A stretch of 64,000 bases of DNA from Myxococcales bacterium. GTDB lineage: Bacteria; Myxococcota; Bradymonadia; UBA7976; UBA1532. Below the pieces are notes generated by a model, which was given only the letters and a program-made list of their open reading frames with translations, did not search any database and had not been told where the DNA came from. A program made the position numbers and the translations under genes. The stretch lies in the NCBI GenBank assembly GCA_020633515.1, contig JACKDM010000002.1, positions 1 to 64,000 on the forward strand, in the 5' to 3' direction. Positions within the stretch are counted from its first letter, which is position 1; the number at the start of each line of letters is the position of its first letter. Shown here one piece after another: positions 58,444 to 64,000 of the stretch.

Positions 58444-58696
58444 CGCGGGGTTCTCCGGGGGGGGGGTGGAGTTGCGCGGGCGGATGGCGAGGCGGGGGCG
58501 CGGGCGCAAGCCCGAAAGCGGGGCGGTGTGGGGTCGGGTGCCGGGGCGCGGGTGTGCTCGGGCGGCGCCGGGGGCGGGCGTCGCGCCGGTGAGTGCCGCG
58601 GGGCGGGGCTCGGGTGCGCTCGGGCGGCGTGGAGGGCGGGCGCGGTCGGGCGGCGCGCAGGATCGGGCCGGCGGCCGCGCTCGGCGCTCGGTGCGA

Positions 58697-59296
58697 TCAG
58701 ACCGCGCGGCTGCCGCCGGCGAGGTTCTGCTCGAGGAACTTCCAGTTCACGAGCGCCCAGAAGTGCTCGACGTAGCTCGCGCGGTCGTTGCGGCGATCGA
58801 TGTAGTAGGCGTGCTCCCAGACGTCGCAGGTGAGCAGCGGGGTGTGGCCCTCGGTCATCGGGTTCTTGGCGTCCGAGGTCGAGGTGATGTGGAGCTTGCC
58901 GTCGGCGTCGCGGGTGAGCCAGGCCCAGCCGGAGCCGAACTGGTTGTTGGCGGCGTCGGTGAACTTCTGCTTGAAGCTGTCGAAGTCGCCGAACGCGGCG
59001 TCGATGGCTTCGGCGACCTTGCCGGTGGGCTTGCCGCCGCCGTCGGGGCTGAGGCAGTGCCAGTAGAAGGTGTGGTTCCAGACCTGCGCGGCGTTGTTGA
59101 AGACGCCGCCCTTGGTGGTCTGGATGAGCTGTTCGAGGGTCTGGCCCGCGAGGCTGGGGTCGTTCTCGATGGCGGCGTTGAGCTTCTTCACGTAGCCGGC
59201 GTGGTGCTTGCCGTAGTGGTACTCGAGGGTCTCGGCCGAGATGTGCGGCTCGAGGGCGTCGCGGCTGTAGGGCAGGTCCGGGAGGGTGAAGGCCAT
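58697..59296 (-). CDS. sodB: superoxide dismutase [Fe/Mn]
   Basis: A 199-residue Fe/Mn superoxide dismutase of usual length. Metal ligands are visible: His in EYHYGKHHAGYV (about 25-36), His in WNHTFYW (about 73-79), and DVWEHAYY (about 158-165) with the third and fourth ligands. NNAAQVWNHTFYW and FGSGWAWL are typical. It converts superoxide to hydrogen peroxide and oxygen, and the peroxide could be handled by enzymes such as the cytochrome c peroxidase in this window. GAGGAG lies upstream of the ATG. Iron is the more likely metal, inferred from sequence resemblance to SodB. The gap 58444-58696 has no gene. Confidence 0.95.
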   Translation of the reverse strand: MAFTLPDLPYSRDALEPHISAETLEYHYGKHHAGYVKKLNAAIENDPSLAGQTLEQLIQTTKGGVFNNAAQVWNHTFYWHCLSPDGGGKPTGKVAEAIDAAFGDFDSFKQKFTDAANNQFGSGWAWLTRDADGKLHITSTSDAKNPMTEGHTPLLTCDVWEHAYYIDRRNDRASYVEHFWALVNWKFLEQNLAGGSRAV

Positions 59297-59434
59297 GGGC
59301 GAGGGTCTCCTCAGTCAGCGGTTGGGTCGCGCGGTCGGGCTGCCCGCCCGGGGCGCGAGCGTCCTAACGATTCGGGTCGAGCGGGGGGGGTCGCGAAGGT
59401 TTCGGGTTTTCGGCGGCGACGGTACAACGGGGCG

Positions 59435-60922
59435 ATGCGCTGGCTTTGGCTCTGGGGGGTGCTCGCGGTGACGCCGGCGGCGGCGGTGGAGGGGGTGGGG
59501 CAGGCGTGGGGGTTGTCGCTGGGGGAGGTGGAGCGGGGGCGGCCGGCGGCGGGGGTGCTCTTCGATGGGGCGGGGGAGCCGGTGCCGGGGTCGGTGTTCG
59601 CGCCGGTGCTCGGCGGTGAGCGGGTGGGGCTGGCGGTGGGGCTGGCGGGTGAGCTGGAGCTGGGCGCGGGGTGGGGGCTGTTCGGGGCGGTCGATAGCGG
59701 GCTGTTGACGGTGGAAGGGGAGGCGGTGTGGTCGAGCGGGCGGCCGTTCGCCGACGAGCTGCGCGCGACGTGGCTGCTGCGGGCGGCGGGGGTGCAGTGG
59801 TGGGGGCCGGCGGGGGTGTCGGTGGTGGCGGGCACGCAGCGGGGGACGCTGGCGCGGGGGGTGTTGATCGACGCGGCGGCGCTGGGGGGTGAGCTGGCGG
59901 TCGAGCAGGAGCCGTTGGCGGTGCGGATGGGGGTGTGGTGGCCGGGGCGGGACTTGCGGCCACGGGGGTGGCCGGTGGTGCGGCTGGAGGCGGCGTGGCG
60001 GCCCGATCCGTTCGTGGAGGTGCGGGGGTTCTGGGCGGCGACGCGGTTCGCGGGCCCGGAGGGGCGCGCGGTGCTGCTGAGCGCGGTGGAGGCGGGGGTG
60101 GCGCGGGGGCTGATGGAGCTGCTGGCGGGGTGGCTGGCGTCGGGGGGCGGCGATGGGGCGGGCGACGACGCGGCGCCGCCGGTGGGGCCGGATGGGCGGG
60201 TGGCCGACGCGCTGGCGGTGCTGGTGCAGTGCAGCGGGGTGGCGTCGGAGTTCAACCCGTGGTGGGCGGGGGTCGAGGGGGAGGCGCTGCTCGATGGGCA
60301 CACGCTGAGCGGGGTGGCGCTCTTCGGCGGCGGGCGGGGGCAGGTGTCGCTGGCGGTCGACGATGTCTGCCCGCGCTGGGCGGCGGTGGTCGAGGAGGTG
60401 GTGGCGCCGCGGGTCGTGGAGCTGCGAGCGGCGGGGGCGCAGGTGAGCTGGCGCATGTACGTGGCCGATTGGCTGTACCTGGGCGCGTTCGGGCTGGCGA
60501 CGACGGGGAACGTGCCCGAGTCGGCGGCCGACACGCCGTACACCGGGCTGGTGGCGCCGGCGCCGTTCGTCCCGCGGCCGTCGCTGCTGCTCGGTGGGGG
60601 GCTCGGGGCGGGGCTGGCCGATCGGCCGGCGGTGAGCTATGGCTACGGCGCGCGTGGGGTGCTGGCGCCGGGGGTGACGGCGCTGTGGGTGCCGCACGCG
60701 GCGGTGGAGGTCGACGGGGCGTGGTCGCCGCTGTGGTCGGCGGTGGAGGGGCCGCATGGGGGGTGGTTCTATGGGCAGGAGCTCGACGGGCGGCTGCGGT
60801 GGTCGCCGTTCGAGGCGCTGCGGTTGAGCCTGGACGGGGCGGTGCTGTGGACCGGCGACTTCTTCCCCGCGGGCGGGCCGTGGTGGCGCGTCGGGCTGGC
60901 GGTCGAGGCGGCGGTGCCGTGA
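59435..60922 (+). CDS. secreted barrel-like protein of unknown function
   Basis: A 495-residue protein with a signal peptide (MRWLWLWGVLAVTPAAAVEG). The rest has many short alternating hydrophobic stretches with Trp, Gly and Ala (RVGLAVGLAGELELGAGWGL, LRWSPFEALRLSLDGAVLW) and a terminal aromatic strand, as expected of an outer-membrane beta-barrel. Residues about 235-265 form an acidic linker (GGGDGAGDDAAPPVGPDG). I do not recognise a family. It lies 46 bases before the second ECF operon and may be cotranscribed. No clear ribosome-binding site is seen. Confidence 0.7.
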   Translation: MRWLWLWGVLAVTPAAAVEGVGQAWGLSLGEVERGRPAAGVLFDGAGEPVPGSVFAPVLGGERVGLAVGLAGELELGAGWGLFGAVDSGLLTVEGEAVWSSGRPFADELRATWLLRAAGVQWWGPAGVSVVAGTQRGTLARGVLIDAAALGGELAVEQEPLAVRMGVWWPGRDLRPRGWPVVRLEAAWRPDPFVEVRGFWAATRFAGPEGRAVLLSAVEAGVARGLMELLAGWLASGGGDGAGDDAAPPVGPDGRVADALAVLVQCSGVASEFNPWWAGVEGEALLDGHTLSGVALFGGGRGQVSLAVDDVCPRWAAVVEEVVAPRVVELRAAGAQVSWRMYVADWLYLGAFGLATTGNVPESAADTPYTGLVAPAPFVPRPSLLLGGGLGAGLADRPAVSYGYGARGVLAPGVTALWVPHAAVEVDGAWSPLWSAVEGPHGGWFYGQELDGRLRWSPFEALRLSLDGAVLWTGDFFPAGGPWWRVGLAVEAAVP

Positions 60923-60968
60923 TGATGCCGATGTCAGGAGCGCGCAACCCGGCGGGGGGAGAGGTGTT

Positions 60969-61166
60969 GTGGTCGGTGCACGGTGGTTGATCTGGCTGGT
61001 GCTCGCGACGCCCGATGCGGGCGCGCCGCCCCCGCCGCCGCCCGCCGATGAAGCGGCGCCCGCCGAGCCGAAGGCGCCCGACGAGGCGCTGATCGAGGAG
61101 CTCGATCTGATCGAGAACCTCGAGCTCCTCGAAGACCTCGAGCTGCTGATGGACGAGGCGCCGTGA
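60969..61166 (+). CDS. small acidic leucine-rich peptide of the ECF operon
   Basis: A 65-residue product starting at GTG. It has a short hydrophobic N-terminus (ARWLIWLVLATP), a Pro/Ala linker, and an acidic C-terminal helix (EELDLIENLELLEDLELLMD). Its stop overlaps the sigma gene start by 4 bases (GTGA), so it is translationally coupled and likely a true gene. A related acidic Leu-rich tail ends the anti-sigma-like protein two genes on. A role in membrane anchoring or sigma control is inferred. Confidence 0.6.
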   Translation: MVGARWLIWLVLATPDAGAPPPPPPADEAAPAEPKAPDEALIEELDLIENLELLEDLELLMDEAP

Positions 61167-61747
61167 TCGATGACGAGGACGCCGGGTTGATGTGCGCCGC
61201 GCGCGACGGCGACGGTGAGGCGTTCGCCGAGCTGTTCCGCCGCTGGCGCCGGCCGATGGTGCGCTTCGCGGTGCGCTTCTGCGGCGAGCAGGATCGCGGC
61301 GAGGAGCTCGCGCAGGACGTCTTCCTCAAGATCTACCGGGCGCGGGCGCGCTACGAGCCGACCGAGCCGTTTCGGGCCTACATCTTCCGGGTCGCGACCA
61401 ATCACTGCCTCAACGAGGTGCGGCGCGCCGAGCATCGGCATCGGGGCGGGGCGCTGCACGACCTGCCGCGCGAGCCGGCCGATCCGCGGCGGCCGGCGCC
61501 GGATGCGCTGCTGCACGCCGATCGGGTGCAGCGGGCGGTGCGGTTGGCGGTGGCGGGGCTGCCGGCGACGCAGCGGGCGGCGCTCTTGCTGCAGAAGGAG
61601 CAGGGGCTGGGGCTGGTGGAGATCGCCGACACGCTGGAGACGACGGTGAGCGCGGTGAAGTCGCTGCTCAACCGGGCACGCAAGACGCTGATGGCCGAGC
61701 TCGCGCCGCTGATCGAGGGCGGGGAGCCGGGAGGGGTCGCGGGATGA
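61163..61747 (+). CDS. ECF sigma-70 factor
   Basis: A 194-residue sigma factor. Region 2 (about 20-90) shows FAELFRRWRRPMVRFAVRFC and EELAQDVFLKIYRARARYEP, region 4 (about 125-175) shows LPATQRAALLLQKEQGLGLV and the helix-turn-helix IADTLETTVSAVKSLLNRAR. It has GTG start overlap with the preceding gene and a 4-base ATGA overlap with the anti-sigma-like gene. It is a different ECF lineage from the one at 38412. Confidence 0.95.
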   Translation: MIDDEDAGLMCAARDGDGEAFAELFRRWRRPMVRFAVRFCGEQDRGEELAQDVFLKIYRARARYEPTEPFRAYIFRVATNHCLNEVRRAEHRHRGGALHDLPREPADPRRPAPDALLHADRVQRAVRLAVAGLPATQRAALLLQKEQGLGLVEIADTLETTVSAVKSLLNRARKTLMAELAPLIEGGEPGGVAG

Positions 61748-62292
61748 GCGACGAGGTGCTCGACCGCCTGCTCGACGCGGACGCGCCGGAGCCGGGTGAG
61801 GGGTTCGACGCGCGGTTCTTCGGGCGGCTGGCGGCGGAGGGGGCGGCGGATCTGGATTCGGCGCTCGACGGGGACGCGCCGGGGCCGGGGGCGGGGTTCG
61901 ACGCGCGGTTCTTCGAGCGGCTGGCGGCGGAGGGGGCGGCGGATCTGGACGCGGCGCTCGACGCGGACGCGCCGGGGCCGGGGGCGGGGTTCGATGAGCG
62001 GGTGCGGGCGGCGATCGCAGCCGAGGAGGCGAAGGGCGCGCGGGTGCTGCGCTTCCCGCGGCGGTGGGCCGTCGGGGCCGTGCTCGCCGCGGCGGCGGCG
62101 GCGCTGCTGTGGGTGTTTGCGCGGGCGGGGGGCGCGCCCGAGGTGCCGGCGAGCGAGCTCGGGTTGCTGGCCGAGATGGAGCTCTTGGAAGTCTACGACG
62201 AGATGCAGGTCCTCGACGGGATCGAGGACGACGAGACCTTCGAGCTGGTGGCGATGCTGCACACGCTCGACGACGAGGAGGCGCTGCCATGA
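61744..62292 (+). CDS. membrane anti-sigma-like protein with 31-residue repeats
   Basis: A 182-residue protein. The cytoplasmic N-terminus (about 1-100) consists of repeats of 31 residues starting GFDARFFERLAAEGAADLDA, followed by one membrane helix (about 103-122, WAVGAVLAAAAAALLWVFA) and an acidic extracytoplasmic tail (AEMELLEVYDEMQVLDGIED). Location after the sigma gene, with ATGA overlap on both sides, suggests an anti-sigma factor. It lacks the zinc-binding HxxxCxxC motif of the common anti-sigma domain. Confidence 0.7.
   Translation: MSDEVLDRLLDADAPEPGEGFDARFFGRLAAEGAADLDSALDGDAPGPGAGFDARFFERLAAEGAADLDAALDADAPGPGAGFDERVRAAIAAEEAKGARVLRFPRRWAVGAVLAAAAAALLWVFARAGGAPEVPASELGLLAEMELLEVYDEMQVLDGIEDDETFELVAMLHTLDDEEALP
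61801..61986. repeat. two 93-bp tandem repeats in the anti-sigma-like gene
   Basis: Copy one is 61801-61893 and copy two 61894-61986, nearly identical; a third partial copy begins at 61987. Each encodes 31 residues (GFDARFF through GPGA). Confidence 0.9.
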
Positions 62293-62834
62293 GAGCGGTG
62301 CTGGTGCTGGTGGTGCTGGCGCTGCCGGCGGCGGTCGCGGCGCAGGCGCCGACGAGCGGCGCGGCGGGCGGGCCGGGTGGAGCGGGTGAAGCGGGCGAGG
62401 CGGGCGAGCGGGCGGCGCGGATCGAGCAGAACCGCGCGCGGTGGGCGGCGATGAGCCCCGACGAGCGCGCCGAGCTGCGCGAGCGCATGGCGCGGTTTCG
62501 CAAGCTGCCGCCGGTCGAGCGCGAGGCGCTGCGGGCGCGGTGGGAGCGGTTTCAGAAGCTGCCCGCGGCCGAGCGCGAAGCGCTGCGCGGGCAGTGGGCG
62601 GCGTTTCGCAAGCTGCCGCCGGCCGAGCGGGCGCAGATGCGGCAGAACTTCGAGCGCTACCGCGAGATGTCCCCCGCGCGGCGGGCGCGGGTGCGGGCGC
62701 TGTTCCGGCGGTTGATCAAGCTGCCGCCCGACGAGCGGCGGCGGTTCCTGCAGAACCTCGGACGGTTCCGCGAGATGTCGCCCGCCGATCGGGAGCGGGC
62801 GCGCGAGCGGCTGCGGCGGCTGCGGGGACAGTAG
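62289..62834 (+). CDS. DUF3106 domain protein of the ECF operon
   Basis: A 181-residue secreted protein with a signal peptide (VLVVLALPAAVAAQA). After a Gly/Ala linker comes a helical domain of repeated units with the pattern FRKLPPVEREALRARWERF, then FREMSP, the DUF3106 signature. This family is typically found with ECF sigma and anti-sigma genes in proteobacteria and myxobacteria, and it may be a periplasmic sensor related in layout to CpxP/RseB-like repressors, though this is speculative. ATGA overlap with the previous gene makes it the fourth gene of the operon. Confidence 0.88.
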   Translation: MRAVLVLVVLALPAAVAAQAPTSGAAGGPGGAGEAGEAGERAARIEQNRARWAAMSPDERAELRERMARFRKLPPVEREALRARWERFQKLPAAEREALRGQWAAFRKLPPAERAQMRQNFERYREMSPARRARVRALFRRLIKLPPDERRRFLQNLGRFREMSPADRERARERLRRLRGQ

Positions 62835-62883
62835 GCGAGCCGCGGTCGGATCGGCCGGCGGGCAGTCAGCGCGCTCGCTGGAT

Positions 62884-63038
62884 GACGAGCGACCGAAGAG
62901 GCGGGCGAGGCGACAGGCGCGTCCTGCTCTGTCGACAGGGGAGGGGACGACGAGAGATCCAAGAGGCAGGCGAGGGGCGCTCGCGTTCGGATCGGTCGGC
63001 AGGCGACGGACGACGAGAGATCGACGAGGCGGGTGAGG
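62884..63038. repeat. three 63-65-bp intergenic direct repeats
   Basis: Similar 27-bp cores start at 62884, 62949 and 63012, each close to GACGAGAGATCCAAGAGGC and followed by GGGCGAGG-like sequence. Spacing is 65 and 63 bases. A partial TCGGATCGGCCGGCGGGCAG upstream (62847) repeats as TTCGGATCGGTCGGCAGGCG at 62986. The array lies in the gap between the convergent DUF3106 and barrel genes, with no gene supported there. Confidence 0.7.
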
Positions 63039-63093
63039 GGGACAGCCGTCAGAATCGGTCACCCGGGGACGCGCCGGCGCCGGGCGGCGATGC

Positions 63094-64000
63094 TCAGAAC
63101 ACCAGCGAGAGGTTGGCGCCGAGGTGGAAGACGGTGGTCTCTTCGACCCGGATCCGCCGCCCGACCGCGTCGATGGCGGGGATGTAGGTCGGGTTGTGCT
63201 CCTCGGGGTCGTAGCCGCCGATCCCGTCGGCGTTGGGCACCGCGCCGCGGGCCTCGACGAGCCCCGAGCCGTCGAGGTCGCGCCCGACGTCGGCGTTGCT
63301 CAGGTAGTGCTCGGTGTCGTGGTCGAGCTGGAGCGTGACCCCGATCTTGGCGAAGCGCGAGAGGTACATGCCGAAGCCGAGCTTGCCCTTGAAGGTGATG
63401 TGCTCCTCGACGGTGGTGAGCCCGTCGATCGGGGTGTCGGCGATGCGGCTGCGGCTGTCGGGGTTGTAGCGCGGGCAGTTGGGCGCCGCCTCGCTGTACG
63501 GGGTGCCGATGGCGCAGGCGTCCTCGGGGGCGCGGCCGACGCTCGCGCCGCCGAGCGCGTCGAAGAGCTCGCTGTAGTCGCGGCCCTCGGCCTGGTACTC
63601 GGCGCCGAGGCCGACGTCGATGAAGAACTTCACGCCGCGCTTGGGATCGTCGTAGGGCACGAGCTCGGCGCCGGCGAGGAACCCGGTGCGGGCGCCGGGG
63701 CCGACGTGCTGCTGGCCGTCGCCGTAGTCCTTGAAGAGCGCGTTCTGCGAGGCGAAGGGGAAGACCGCGTCGAAGCGGGCGTAGGGCTCGGCGAACTCGA
63801 AGCGGTGCGAGAGCGCGGTCGCGACGATCAGCTCGTGCACGCCGCGGCCGACCGCCTCGTTGTTGTACTTCATCACGTCGCCGGTCGGCGCGCGGTAGCC
63901 GAGCTCGAGCGTCCAGGTCGCGCGCAGGTCGTCGCGCTCCTGCGCGAAGGGCGAGTACCGGATCATGAAGAGCATGTCGCCGAAGCCCGCGCGCTTGGGC
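63094..64000 (-). CDS. outer-membrane protein, N-terminus beyond the window
   Basis: The frame remains open to the right edge of the window, so the start is outside. The visible 302 residues have repeated amphipathic strands (RATWTLELGYRAPTG, GKLGFGMYLSRFAKIGVTL) and end in a terminal aromatic (LGANLSLVF), as expected for a C-terminal beta-barrel. Two Cys, in DACAIGTPYSEAAPNCPRYN, may form a disulfide in an outer loop. The family is unknown. It is convergent with the DUF3106 gene. Confidence 0.82.
   Translation of the reverse strand, partial: PKRAGFGDMLFMIRYSPFAQERDDLRATWTLELGYRAPTGDVMKYNNEAVGRGVHELIVATALSHRFEFAEPYARFDAVFPFASQNALFKDYGDGQQHVGPGARTGFLAGAELVPYDDPKRGVKFFIDVGLGAEYQAEGRDYSELFDALGGASVGRAPEDACAIGTPYSEAAPNCPRYNPDSRSRIADTPIDGLTTVEEHITFKGKLGFGMYLSRFAKIGVTLQLDHDTEHYLSNADVGRDLDGSGLVEARGAVPNADGIGGYDPEEHNPTYIPAIDAVGRRIRVEETTVFHLGANLSLVF

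Noticed and set aside
62884..63038. CRISPR array
   Set aside because: Only three imperfect repeats with related intervening sequence and no cas genes.

Overview
The window is a very GC-rich (roughly 70-75 percent) bacterial chromosome segment with dense genes, short intergenic gaps, GTG/TTG starts and strong G/C at third codon positions. The gene families point to the Myxococcota or a close deltaproteobacterial relative: a TIGR02300 (FYDLN acid) protein, ECF sigma operons that carry TPR or DUF3106 partners, a MYXO-CTERM-like tail, ASPM/SPD-2/Hydin-type lipoproteins, FG-GAP proteins, a kinase-TPR protein and Cys-rich lipoproteins. The lineage is an inference; no rRNA or other definitive marker is present. 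I found no tRNA, rRNA, IS element, prophage or CRISPR array.

Layout. 0.4-9.7 kb: DUF4129 and Nudix genes, a GT39 glycosyltransferase, an orphan membrane protein, a small DUF4351 protein, a 160-bp nested inverted repeat, a dihaem cytochrome c peroxidase, and a TrmA-like RNA methyltransferase homologue that seems to have lost its catalytic cysteine and a normal start codon. 9.8-17.5 kb: a Hydin-type lipoprotein and two tandem M1 aminopeptidases, one predicted lipoprotein and one cytoplasmic. 17.7-22 kb: an MBL-fold hydrolase paired with a macro-like/SIR2 fusion, a GNAT acetyltransferase and an uncharacterised protein. 22-27 kb: an oligopeptide ABC operon with a single ATPase. 27-35 kb: TIGR02300 protein, an RND pump split by a frameshift in 21-bp repeats, and a TPR membrane protein broken by several frameshifts. 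35-44 kb: FG-GAP protein, secreted barrel-like protein, then an ECF sigma factor, a repeat-rich TPR protein and two Cys-rich lipoproteins. 44-54 kb: TerB/acyl-CoA oxidase fusion, a kinase-like protein lacking the DFG aspartate, a caspase-like/PDZ/thioredoxin-like fusion and a TMTC-like membrane TPR protein. 54-64 kb: sodium symporter, MFS transporter, MYXO-CTERM-like protein, Ni/Co-type transporter, Fe/Mn superoxide dismutase, a barrel-like protein, a second ECF operon with 4-bp overlaps (acidic peptide, sigma, anti-sigma-like, DUF3106), and the start of an outer-membrane protein that runs off the window.

The strongest new signal is a candidate ECF regulon at 37-44 kb. Two stretches, one just upstream of the sigma gene and one upstream of a lipoprotein gene 3.8 kb away, share TGACGGA-N15-GCAATAC with identical spacing and an upstream AAAAG. 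This suggests that the sigma factor controls itself and a lipoprotein made of tandem disulfide-type helical hairpins (twin CX10C) joined by Pro/Glu linkers.

A caution for the whole window: at least seven genes with tandem repeats change reading frame internally, while long globular enzymes stay open. This could be real slippage or pseudogenisation, but sequencing or assembly error in repeats is at least as likely.
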